Assembly (NCBI GenBank): GCA_023461275.1
Contig: JAEYMI010000056.1
Coordinates: forward strand, 1 to 60,444
DNA length: 60,444 nt
From: Actinomycetes bacterium
GTDB taxonomy: Bacteria > Actinomycetota > Actinomycetes > Mycobacteriales > Mycobacteriaceae
Reading direction: 5' to 3'
Position 1 is the stretch's first letter. Each line of letters opens with the position of its first letter. The translations under genes were made by a program, and so were the position numbers. The notes beneath the pieces were generated by a model. That model had not been told where the DNA came from. It saw nothing but the letters and a program-made list of their open reading frames with translations, and did no database searches. Shown here piece after piece: positions 16,923 through 24,943 of this stretch.

Positions 16923-18821
16923 GTGAGGGCAGTGGGTGCTCGACGGTATTGGTTGTCCGCATCGGTGGGCGCGGTACTCGCAGCGGTCGTGCTCGCCGTG
17001 CTCGTCGCGGTATGGTTCGCAGGCTCGGGAGTCGTGCTCGACGGTGCGGCGCGGTATGTGACCCGCGGGGTATACCAGCTCCCAGCGATCACGATTGTCT
17101 TCGGATTCGCGTGCGGTACCCTCTCCTATCGCACCGCAAGGCAACTCGGCCTCTCGCGCATGCGGAAAGTCGGTGCCGTGCTGCTGTGCGTGCTCGCGGT
17201 GGGGTGGCTGGTGTTCGCCGTTGTGGCTGGCACGTCGACGGTGGAGAACGTGTTCTATCGTCTCGTCGGCGTCTCCGGGCATCGGATCACGGTCGCCATC
17301 GCGACTGTGATGGTGTGCGCGACAACGCTACTGGTGATTGCCCAGTGGGCGCCGTCGCGACGTTCGGGCGACACGGTCCGCCGCGACCGCATCGCCGTCG
17401 CGGGCGTCTTCGTCGTCGTGATCGCGGTGGCTTGTGGAAGTGCGATCGGCGCTGTCTTCCGTGTACCGCAGTCGACATCGGCCTCAGCGTCCCGTGAGTC
17501 GTCGGTTGCGCCGATTCCCGAGACAATGGGGACGCGGGCAGGGGTACCACAGCATTTCGATGGCGATGTCGAGATCGTGTCCGCAGCAGCGGGTTACGTC
17601 ATATGGGACGCCGGGGTGGTGCAGGCGTACGGCCCCGACTCCTACGATTCCTCACACAAGGCGCCACGGTGGACCTTCGACGTCGCGAGCGAGTTCGGCA
17701 CGTGCGGGCAGGGAGCCATGTTCTCGACCGGGGTGTCGGCTGAGGCAGTGGTGCTCGTCAGTTGCCTCGTCGACGAGTCGTCGGCCACCTCATCGACGGT
17801 AGAGGAGAACCAAGCATTCATGCCGGGTGCGCAGCGAGCACCCGGTACCTACGTGCTTGTTGCGCTCGATGCGCAGACCGGTCGACGACTGTGGACACGC
17901 CTCGGACAACACTTGGTGGTCGGGCAGCAACAGATAGTCGGACACGCTGTGCCCATCGTGTCGCCGGGCCGACTCACCGCGCTCGAGCCACGATCGGGAA
18001 CCCCCGAGTGGTCTATTAAGAGCAATCTCTGCTTCCTCGAAAGCGATTCACGTGCAGCGCAGTTCGTCACCACCGCGCACCATCTCGCCTACACCTGTGG
18101 GGACCGGCTCGTTGTCCTCGACGCCGACACCGGGAGAGACAGCACGCACAGCCTCCCCGGGGCTGATCGTGTGGCCGAAGGCCTTGGACAGACCGGGATC
18201 GTCGGTATCGCAGGTGATCGGGTCGCAGTGTTCTCTATGTCCGCCTACCTCGGCAACGACTCCTATGTGTCGGTCGTCGATCTTTCAACCGGTACAACAG
18301 TGCTCGGTCCGCGCGCCGACGACAGCTCCCGCTCCCTCGTGGGTCAGATCGACCAACCGGGCCCGGCTGTCGGGGTACTCCCACCTACGAACGACGTAGC
18401 GTTTGGCGGCGTGCAGATGCACTATTCCTGGAACGTGATCGATGTTGCGTCGCTGCGGGAAATCACCATCACACGCATGGGCCCGGTCGGATGGTTTGTC
18501 GCGGATCCCGGTTATCAGCGTTGGTTCGTCGCGAAAGACGGTCTGCTGACCGCTGCCTTCGGTGCGGTCGGTAAGACTTTCAGTAACCGCGACGCGGCCG
18601 AGCCGGAAGTGGCCTTAGGTGGGGCACCGAGTGTTCTGACACGGATCGGCTGGGACGGAAGAGTGCGGCAGAACCCGAGCGTCGCCTGCTCGTCGGCCTC
18701 CGAAGCAGGCCACTCCGAGGCCAGCGGGTTGATCCCGCTCTCCGGTGCATTCCTTCACGTCTGTCGGGGCGATTCGGGGAAGGGAGAAGTCTCGACGACG
18801 ACTGTGCGCGCCTATCGGTGA
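16923..18821 (+). CDS. Membrane-anchored PQQ-like beta-propeller protein
   Basis: A 632-residue protein with about five TM helices in the first 180 residues (near 10-35, 48-67, 78-100, 110-135, 155-178) followed by a large extracytoplasmic domain of about 440 residues. The latter shows PQQ/outer-membrane-assembly-like repeats (YVLVALDAQTGRRLWTRLG, LVVLDADTGRDS, VSVVDLSTGTTVLGPR) and six or more cysteines, consistent with disulfides outside the membrane. No enzyme motif is visible; binding or scaffolding in the envelope is inferred. A promoter -10 TATAGT (16870-16875) precedes it. Its last 10 bp overlap the convergent methyltransferase gene. Confidence 0.65.
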   Translation: MRAVGARRYWLSASVGAVLAAVVLAVLVAVWFAGSGVVLDGAARYVTRGVYQLPAITIVFGFACGTLSYRTARQLGLSRMRKVGAVLLCVLAVGWLVFAVVAGTSTVENVFYRLVGVSGHRITVAIATVMVCATTLLVIAQWAPSRRSGDTVRRDRIAVAGVFVVVIAVACGSAIGAVFRVPQSTSASASRESSVAPIPETMGTRAGVPQHFDGDVEIVSAAAGYVIWDAGVVQAYGPDSYDSSHKAPRWTFDVASEFGTCGQGAMFSTGVSAEAVVLVSCLVDESSATSSTVEENQAFMPGAQRAPGTYVLVALDAQTGRRLWTRLGQHLVVGQQQIVGHAVPIVSPGRLTALEPRSGTPEWSIKSNLCFLESDSRAAQFVTTAHHLAYTCGDRLVVLDADTGRDSTHSLPGADRVAEGLGQTGIVGIAGDRVAVFSMSAYLGNDSYVSVVDLSTGTTVLGPRADDSSRSLVGQIDQPGPAVGVLPPTNDVAFGGVQMHYSWNVIDVASLREITITRMGPVGWFVADPGYQRWFVAKDGLLTAAFGAVGKTFSNRDAAEPEVALGGAPSVLTRIGWDGRVRQNPSVACSSASEAGHSEASGLIPLSGAFLHVCRGDSGKGEVSTTTVRAYR

Positions 18822-19696
18822 TTCGGAGCAGTCGTACGCGGTTTGACACAGCAGAACACGGCCGTTCCGGGGAAGTATTGCCCACGAAGCGGGCTCCACT
18901 GCCCCCATTCCTCGTCGAGGTCGTCGGGCCACTCCGGCTCGACGATGTCGTCGAGAATCAGCCCCGCGGCACGGATCTCGCGCACACGGTCGCCGATGGT
19001 GCGGTGATGCTCGACGTAGGTCACAGTGCCGTCGGCGTCGACTTCCGAGTACGGCGTCCGACTGAAGTAGGGCATGGTCACGGTCAACCCGGCAGGTCCG
19101 GGGTCGTCGGGAAACATCCAGCGCATGGGGTGATTGACCGAGAAGACCCACCGGCCGCCGGGCTTGATGACGCGCGCGGCCTCGGCCATCACCCCGGCAG
19201 GGTCGGCGACGAACGGGACCGCACCGAACGACGAGAACGCGATGTCGAAGCTCTCGTCGGCGAACGGGAGCGATTCCGCCGTCGCCTGTATGAGCGGAAC
19301 ACGTGGTTCGTCGAATCGCGCCATGGTCACGAGGCCGTGGGCGAGCATCCGGTGCGACAGATCGAGCCCGACAGGGCGAGCCCCGTGCGTGGCAAGCCAA
19401 CGTGAACACGGTGCTGAGCCGCAACCGATTTCGAGGATGTCGCGGTCGACGATGTCGCCGAGAAGGTGAACGTCGGCTTCGCGCAACCGTTCCGGGCCCC
19501 AGACGAACTCGCCGCCAGGGAAGTCGGAACCGAGGAAGCCACCGTGCTCGCGGTGATACTCGTCGGCCTCGGAGTCCCACCAGGACCGGCTGGCGGCATC
19601 ACTTGTCCGCGAGTCGATGTCGCCGAGCACGCGAGGCGCGCGTGGGATCTGGTCGCCGAGCACGCGAGGCGCGCGTGGGGTCTGGTCGTCGGTCAC
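18812..19696 (-). CDS. Class I SAM-dependent methyltransferase
   Basis: A 294-residue methyltransferase. Motif I ILEIGCGSAPCSRWLATHGA with GLDLSHRML as the ribose-binding acidic strand, then FDIAFSSFGAVPFV, and GGRWVFSVNHPMRWMFPDD in post-motif III. The substrate is unknown. A -10 TACACT (minus strand, 19709-19704) stands 7 nt before the GTG start, a leaderless arrangement. The first 29 residues contain two tandem copies of an 11-residue unit (RAPRVLGD...) coded by a 33-bp DNA duplication, which family members are not expected to have. A start after the repeat is possible. Confidence 0.85.
   Translation of the reverse strand: MTDDQTPRAPRVLGDQIPRAPRVLGDIDSRTSDAASRSWWDSEADEYHREHGGFLGSDFPGGEFVWGPERLREADVHLLGDIVDRDILEIGCGSAPCSRWLATHGARPVGLDLSHRMLAHGLVTMARFDEPRVPLIQATAESLPFADESFDIAFSSFGAVPFVADPAGVMAEAARVIKPGGRWVFSVNHPMRWMFPDDPGPAGLTVTMPYFSRTPYSEVDADGTVTYVEHHRTIGDRVREIRAAGLILDDIVEPEWPDDLDEEWGQWSPLRGQYFPGTAVFCCVKPRTTAPNHR
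19621..19686. repeat. 33-bp tandem duplication, two copies
   Basis: Units 19621-19653 and 19654-19686 differ at one base (a/g). They sit in frame at the 5' end of the methyltransferase gene and add 11 residues per copy. A recent slippage or duplication event is the simplest explanation; copy number may vary between strains. Confidence 0.9.
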
Positions 19697-19732
19697 GTCG
19701 ACGAGTGTAGGACCCGCGCATATGCAGTGTGT

Positions 19733-21673
19733 CTAGCCCAGCGCGTCGGCGGAGCGGCCGGTCGTCCGATGTCCGAGAACTCCGACGTTGATGATCAGAA
19801 GCAGCATTGCGAAGGCGACGACGCCGAACACGGCGCCGGAGCCGCGGGCATCCAGAAGTGGCAGCAAGATGAAGGGCAGTAGTCCTGTGGTGATCTTCGA
19901 CAGTGAATATGCGGCACCGGCACCGGTTGCTCGGATGGCCGTCGGATACGAGTCCGCGAGATAGACGTGATAGGCGTTCGAGAACAGATTGCTGATCATC
20001 GTGTAGCCGACGCCCGAGATCACGATGGCGACCGGACTGGTGGCGAATCCGAACCACAGGCCAAGGATCGCCATCGCCGCGGCCGATCCCATCACCAGAT
20101 ACTTTCGCTCCACGCGTTCCACTATCGGGATCGCGAGGAGCGATCCCAGCGGGTAGCCGATGTACGACGCGGTGACGTAGCCGAGTGAGGTGAGCACGTC
20201 GAATCCCTTGGCCACCAATATCAGCGGCGCGAGCGTCCCGAATCCGTAGTAGCCGAACACCTCGAGGATCGACAGCAACCAGAGCATGACGGTGCGCCTA
20301 CGAAGCCGGTGGCCGAACAGGGACGAGAACGGCATCTGGTGTGCCTTCTGCACCTCCAACGTCGTGTCCGGTTCGGCGAGCTGATGCCCAGCTGTACGTG
20401 CCTCATTCTCGAGTGCGGTGCACACGGCGTCGGCTTCCTCATGACGGCCGTGGGTTTCCAGCCAGCGCGGCGATTCCGGTAGTCGACGACGCACGACCCA
20501 GACGGCGAAGGCGCCGAGTCCGCCGAGGAAGAACAGCCAGCGCCATCCCTCGAAGCCGAGTGGATGCAGCGGAACCAACCAGCGCGCGAGGAGCCCGACA
20601 ACCGGTACGCCGATGAACGCGACGGTGTATGACCACGAGATGAACCGTCCGCGAACAGCTTTCGGCAGGAGGTCGGCGAGATAGGAGTCGGCGAGGGCGA
20701 ACTCGGCACCGATGCCGACACCTGCCAGAAACCGCATGGCGATCAGGAACGCGGCATTGGGACTGAACGCGGCGACGAGTGAGAACACCGAGTAGATACC
20801 CAGATTGATCATGAACGCGGGCCGCCTGCCGATGCGGTCGGACAGTCTCCCCATCACCAGTGCCCCGACGAACTGTCCGAAGAACGCCGACCCGAGTATG
20901 AGGTTCAGTTCGGTGCGCGAGAGGTCGAGTTCGGTTTTGAGGACCGAGGAGATGGTTGCGGCGAGGAAGTTCTCGTAGAGGTCGAAGAACAGCGCGAGTC
21001 CGACCACGGTGGTGGCGATCCGGTGGGTGCGGACGACCGGTAGCCGATCGAGACGTGCGGCTATCGACGGACTGGAATCGGTGATGTGCGTCGACATCTG
21101 TCGAATCTTAGGCTGTCGAACTTCCTTGATGTGAGGCGACGACGGTGGCGGTACGCTGTCGCTGTCCCAGCGTCGGATGGCGGTGATTGATGCCGGTAAT
21201 CCTGATGGCGGCAGGTCGAGTGCGGCTATGACCTCGTGGACCTGGTCTGCGTGCACGCGCCGAGCCATGGTGACGTGCGGTGTCCACGAGCCAGGCAGCG
21301 TGTGCGCGAACACGCCGGACTCGGTGTCGGCTACCGATGCGTGGGCGACAACGGCGTCGACCACCGCCTCATGGGCGGCCAGCAGTTGCGCGGTAGGTAC
21401 CACCAGCAGTGCGACGACGAGTCTGTCGCCACGGCCGAACACGATCGCCGACCCGACCGCGACCCGGATGGGTAGCCGTACGTCGACATGGCGAATGGCC
21501 GTGTCTGCGGCAGGGGCGATGCGCTGTGCTGCGGCGATCGTCACATGTGGCCGGTTGGTGGCGGAGGGATTCGTTCCCGCATTTGGCAGGTCCAAGGCCC
21601 GGAGCAGGTCCCAGCGTTCGCGTAGACGGCGCTCGGACTCGTCGTCGAAGAGGAATTCCACCGAGTGGGCCAC
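19733..21673 (-). CDS. 2H phosphoesterase (2'-5' RNA ligase-like) fused to an MFS transporter
   Basis: One uninterrupted frame of 646 residues from GTG 21673, chosen for GGAG five bases upstream; an in-frame ATG at 21760 is less likely. Residues 1-172 form a 2H phosphoesterase domain with both H-x-T motifs, His43-Val-Thr and His133-Val-Thr. After a Pro/Ser linker, residues from about 210 form a 12-TM major facilitator of the metabolite/sugar porter type (MGRLSDRIGRRPAF loop, AEFALADSYLADLLPKAVRG, RRLPESPRWLETHG, ADSYPTAIRATGAG). An internal ATG at 21097 could start the transporter alone, but the nearest purine-rich stretch (AAGGAAG) is over 20 nt upstream. Either this is a true fusion, or two genes lost a stop or carry a sequencing indel. 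Transport substrate unknown. Confidence 0.75.
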   Translation of the reverse strand: MAHSVEFLFDDESERRLRERWDLLRALDLPNAGTNPSATNRPHVTIAAAQRIAPAADTAIRHVDVRLPIRVAVGSAIVFGRGDRLVVALLVVPTAQLLAAHEAVVDAVVAHASVADTESGVFAHTLPGSWTPHVTMARRVHADQVHEVIAALDLPPSGLPASITAIRRWDSDSVPPPSSPHIKEVRQPKIRQMSTHITDSSPSIAARLDRLPVVRTHRIATTVVGLALFFDLYENFLAATISSVLKTELDLSRTELNLILGSAFFGQFVGALVMGRLSDRIGRRPAFMINLGIYSVFSLVAAFSPNAAFLIAMRFLAGVGIGAEFALADSYLADLLPKAVRGRFISWSYTVAFIGVPVVGLLARWLVPLHPLGFEGWRWLFFLGGLGAFAVWVVRRRLPESPRWLETHGRHEEADAVCTALENEARTAGHQLAEPDTTLEVQKAHQMPFSSLFGHRLRRRTVMLWLLSILEVFGYYGFGTLAPLILVAKGFDVLTSLGYVTASYIGYPLGSLLAIPIVERVERKYLVMGSAAAMAILGLWFGFATSPVAIVISGVGYTMISNLFSNAYHVYLADSYPTAIRATGAGAAYSLSKITTGLLPFILLPLLDARGSGAVFGVVAFAMLLLIINVGVLGHRTTGRSADALG

Positions 21674-21843
21674 AGTTGCTCCTGTTCGTGTGCCGCTGTG
21701 TCCGCTCCGGGTGTCGATCGTGATGTCTGGCTGTCTCGGATGTGCGGTGGCGGGATGCACTCAGAAGTGGTATTTGCCCAGCGCAACGCCACTAGAGTAA
21801 GGTAGTCAAAGCGCGTGGAGGCATCTTTCGCGCAGTTCAGCTT

Positions 21844-21886
21844 GTCTTCACCTGGAAGTCATCACAGTGTGGTGACCTGGGAAGAC
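21844..21886 (+). promoter_or_regulatory. Structured leader RNA upstream of rpsA
   Basis: In the 5' region of rpsA, GTCTTC (21844-21849) pairs with GAAGAC (21881-21886), and inside it GTCATCAC/GTGGTGAC (21858-21876) closes a triloop with one G-U pair, with an internal loop between. A promoter guess is TTGCCC (21774-21779) with TAAGGT (21798-21803), spacer 18. The stem ends about 100 nt before the ATG. Autogenous control by S1 is a natural hypothesis. The remainder of 21674-21984 shows nothing coding. Confidence 0.45.
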
Positions 21887-21984
21887 GCAGATCGGTCAGC
21901 ATGATCGACGCCTGTGTCGCCGACGCAGCTGTCCAAACAATGTGAACTGTACCTACTACATACCTGTCCGGAGCAACTCAACAT

Positions 21985-23463
21985 ATGTCGTCCCCCACGA
22001 TCACCTCGCCGCAAGTAGCCGTCAATGACATCGGCTCGGCTGAGGACTTCCTCGCAGCCATCGACTCCACGATCAAGTACTTCAACGATGGCGACATCGT
22101 CGAAGGGACCATCGTCAAGGTCGATCGGGACGAGGTTCTGCTCGACATCGGTTACAAGACCGAAGGCGTGATCCCCTCTCGCGAACTGTCGATCAAGCAC
22201 GACGTCGACCCCTCTGAGGTCGTCAACGTCGGTGACGAGGTCGAGGCTCTTGTTCTCACCAAGGAGGACAAAGAAGGCCGCCTCATCCTGTCCAAGAAGC
22301 GTGCTCAGTACGAGCGCGCCTGGGGCACCATCGAGGAGCTCAAGGAAAAGGACGAGGCCGTCAAGGGCACCGTCATCGAGGTCGTCAAGGGCGGCCTGAT
22401 CCTGGACATCGGCCTGCGCGGCTTCCTCCCGGCATCGCTCGTGGAGATGCGTCGTGTGCGCGATCTGCAGCCGTACATCGGCAAGGAGATCGAAGCCAAG
22501 ATCATCGAACTCGACAAGAACCGCAACAACGTGGTCCTGTCGCGTCGTGCGTGGCTCGAGCAGACCCAGTCCGAGGTCCGCAGCGAGTTCCTGCACCAGC
22601 TCCAGAAGGGCCAGGTCCGCAAGGGCGTCGTGTCCTCGATCGTCAACTTCGGTGCGTTCGTCGATCTCGGCGGCGTCGACGGTCTGGTCCACGTTTCCGA
22701 GCTCTCCTGGAAGCACATCGATCATCCGTCCGAGGTCGTCACCGTTGGTGACGAGGTCACCGTCGAGGTTCTCGACGTCGATCTCGACCGCGAGCGTGTG
22801 TCGTTGTCGCTCAAGGCAACTCAGGAAGACCCGTGGCGTCAGTTCGCCCGCACCCACGCGATCGGTCAGATCGTGCCGGGCAAGGTCACCAAGCTGGTTC
22901 CGTTCGGTGCATTCGTCCGCGTCGACGCCGGCATCGAGGGCCTCGTCCACATCTCCGAGCTGGCCGAGCGCCACGTCGAGGTCCCGGACCAGGTTGTCGC
23001 CGTCAACGACGACGCCATGGTCAAGGTCATCGACATCGACCTCGAGCGTCGTCGGATCTCGCTGAGCCTCAAGCAGGCCAACGAGGACTACACCGAGGAG
23101 TTCGACCCGTCGAAGTACGGCATGGCCGACAGCTACGACGAGGCCGGGAACTACATCTTCCCGGAGGGCTTCGACGCCGACACCAACGAGTGGCTCGAGG
23201 GCTTCGAGAAGCAGCGTGAGGCATGGGAGGCCCGGTACGCCGAGGCCGAGCGTCGCCACAAGATGCACACCACTCAGATCGAGAAGTTCGCGGCCGCGGC
23301 CGCCGAGGCGGAGAAGGCTCCGACCGACTACTCGTCGGCTACCGAGAGCCGCAGCAGCGGTAGCTCCTCGTCGTCGAGCACGGGCGCTCCGTCGGCCGGC
23401 GGTTCACTCGCCAGCGACGAGCAGCTCGCCGCTCTGCGCGAGAAGCTGTCGGGCAACGCCTGA
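21985..23463 (+). CDS. rpsA: 30S ribosomal protein S1
   Basis: A 492-residue S1 protein with four S1/OB RNA-binding domains starting near residues 36, 120, 205 and 292 (GDIVEGTIVKVDRDEVLLDIGYKTEG; VKGTVIEVVKGGLILDIGLRGFLP; KGVVSSIVNFGAFVDLGGVDGLVH; VPGKVTKLVPFGAFVRVDAGIEGLVH). This is the actinobacterial four-domain layout, shorter than the six-domain E. coli protein. The C-terminal tail after about 385 is charged and Ser/Ala-rich, ending LAALREKLSGNA. It recruits mRNA to the ribosome. It stands alone between a structured leader and a clear terminator. Confidence 0.97.
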   Translation: MSSPTITSPQVAVNDIGSAEDFLAAIDSTIKYFNDGDIVEGTIVKVDRDEVLLDIGYKTEGVIPSRELSIKHDVDPSEVVNVGDEVEALVLTKEDKEGRLILSKKRAQYERAWGTIEELKEKDEAVKGTVIEVVKGGLILDIGLRGFLPASLVEMRRVRDLQPYIGKEIEAKIIELDKNRNNVVLSRRAWLEQTQSEVRSEFLHQLQKGQVRKGVVSSIVNFGAFVDLGGVDGLVHVSELSWKHIDHPSEVVTVGDEVTVEVLDVDLDRERVSLSLKATQEDPWRQFARTHAIGQIVPGKVTKLVPFGAFVRVDAGIEGLVHISELAERHVEVPDQVVAVNDDAMVKVIDIDLERRRISLSLKQANEDYTEEFDPSKYGMADSYDEAGNYIFPEGFDADTNEWLEGFEKQREAWEARYAEAERRHKMHTTQIEKFAAAAAEAEKAPTDYSSATESRSSGSSSSSSTGAPSAGGSLASDEQLAALREKLSGNA

Positions 23464-23486
23464 TCGCTTCCGCGTCCCGTAAGCAC

Positions 23487-23526
23487 CACAACTCCCCGGT
23501 CCTGATGGGCCGGGGAGTTGTGCTTT
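23487..23526 (+). terminator. Rho-independent terminator after rpsA
   Basis: CACAACTCCCCGG (23487-23499) pairs perfectly with CCGGGGAGTTGTG (23510-23522) around a 10-nt loop and is followed by CTTTGT. It is the best intrinsic terminator in the window. Confidence 0.85.
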
Positions 23527-23549
23527 GTCGGGGATGAACCATAGCGTGT

Positions 23550-23564
23550 TGACAATAATTTTCA
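23550..23564 (+). promoter_or_regulatory. Zur-type operator before the AztD-like gene
   Basis: TGACAATAATTTTCA matches the actinobacterial Zur box core TGAAAATGATTTTCA at 13 of 15 positions and lies 16 bp before the TTG start of a putative zinc-binding lipoprotein. Zinc-sensing repressor binding here would switch the gene on when zinc is scarce. A -10-like TAGCGT lies at 23542-23547, which would put the transcript start inside the operator. Confidence 0.65.
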
Positions 23565-23579
23565 TTAACCTGTTCACTG

Positions 23580-24893
23580 TTGCGCGTGCTGAAACAACCG
23601 ACAGTTCTCACCCGATCCCTCCCGGCTCGATCACCTCTGATCCGCTCGGTCGCACTCGCCGCTGCGGCGTCGTTCGCACTCGTCGCCTGCGGTGGTGACC
23701 CGGCCACCGACGACGTCGCCGCGTCCTCAGCGCCGAACGACGGCTCGACCGAACCAGGCAGTGTGACCGAACGGGGCAATGCGACCGAACAGGGGAGTGC
23801 GACACCGCGACTCGCGCTCAGCTACGACGGTGGCGTGTTGGTCCTCGACGCCGCATCCCTCAAGCAGGTGGCCGATCTGCCGGTCGACGGTTTCACCCGT
23901 CTGAACAGTGCCGAGAATGGCCGCAACGTGTTCGTGTCCGAATCGGGCGGATTCCGTGTACTCGACATGGGGACGTGGACCCGTCAGCACGGAGATCACG
24001 GCCACCACTACACCACCGCCCCTGCTCTGACCGACATGCGTTTCGGTGGTGCCGAACCCGGTCACGTCGTTCCGCATGCCTCACGGATCACCCTGTTCAG
24101 CGACGGTACCGGTGAGGTGAACATCGTCGAACCGGCGGAGTTGTTGCGCGGCAACGCGACATCGGTCGGCTACACCGTGCCCGACCCGCACCACGGCGTC
24201 GCCGTTGTCCGCGGTGATGGATCACTGGTCACCACGATGGGTACCGAGGACGAGCGCACGACGGTGGCGATCCTCGACAAGGACCGCAAGGAGATCACGC
24301 GGACCGATCAGTGCCCGGGCGTCCACGGTGAAGCCGCCGCGGCCGACGGTGTGCTGACGTTCGGGTGCCAGAACGGCATCGTCATCGTGCGCGGCAACGA
24401 GATTCAGAAGGTCGCGAGCCCCGACGCGGCGTACGGGCGGATCGGGAACCAGGCGGGATCGGAGAACTCGCCCGTCGTCTTCGGTGACTACAAGACCGAC
24501 AAGGACGCTGAACTTGAACGGCCGCAACGATTCACGCTGACCGACACCCGCACCGGTACGATCCGGGTCGTTGATATCCCGACCAGCTACAGTTTCCGCT
24601 CGCTGGAACGCGCCGAGAACGGTGACGCGGTGTTGCTCGGCACCGACGGCGCGCTGTATCGCTTCAACGTCGAGACCGGCGAGCAGATCTCGCGGACGCC
24701 GGTGATCAACGCGTGGACCGAGCCCGACCAGTGGCAGTCGCCGATGCCGAATCTGCATGTGCAGGGCACTGTTGCCTATGTCAGCGATCCGGCGTCGAAG
24801 TCCATCACGGCCGTGGATCTCGCGACCGGTCAGCAGAAGGCGAAAGCGCAGTTGCCCACGGAGACGATCGAACTCACCGGTGTGACCGGTTGA
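23580..24893 (+). CDS. AztD-like zinc metallochaperone lipoprotein
   Basis: A 437-residue exported protein: an Arg-containing n-region, a hydrophobic stretch and lipobox ALVAC with Cys37 (Cys35 if started at the in-frame GTG 23586). A Ser/Thr/Glu-rich tether follows, then a beta-propeller-like domain with a His cluster HGDHGHHY near residue 140, the hallmark zinc site region of AztD-type periplasmic zinc chaperones, and repeated blades such as VAVVRGDGSLV and VAILDKDRKEI. AztD hands zinc to AztC, the binding protein of an ABC importer. No aztABC genes are adjacent, so any partner is elsewhere. The upstream Zur-type box supports a zinc role independently of the fold. Confidence 0.75.
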   Translation: MRVLKQPTVLTRSLPARSPLIRSVALAAAASFALVACGGDPATDDVAASSAPNDGSTEPGSVTERGNATEQGSATPRLALSYDGGVLVLDAASLKQVADLPVDGFTRLNSAENGRNVFVSESGGFRVLDMGTWTRQHGDHGHHYTTAPALTDMRFGGAEPGHVVPHASRITLFSDGTGEVNIVEPAELLRGNATSVGYTVPDPHHGVAVVRGDGSLVTTMGTEDERTTVAILDKDRKEITRTDQCPGVHGEAAAADGVLTFGCQNGIVIVRGNEIQKVASPDAAYGRIGNQAGSENSPVVFGDYKTDKDAELERPQRFTLTDTRTGTIRVVDIPTSYSFRSLERAENGDAVLLGTDGALYRFNVETGEQISRTPVINAWTEPDQWQSPMPNLHVQGTVAYVSDPASKSITAVDLATGQQKAKAQLPTETIELTGVTG

Positions 24894-24943
24894 GGTGACG
24901 GGGGCCGCCGCAGTGGCCGTGGTGGATTTGTCACACTGGACTC

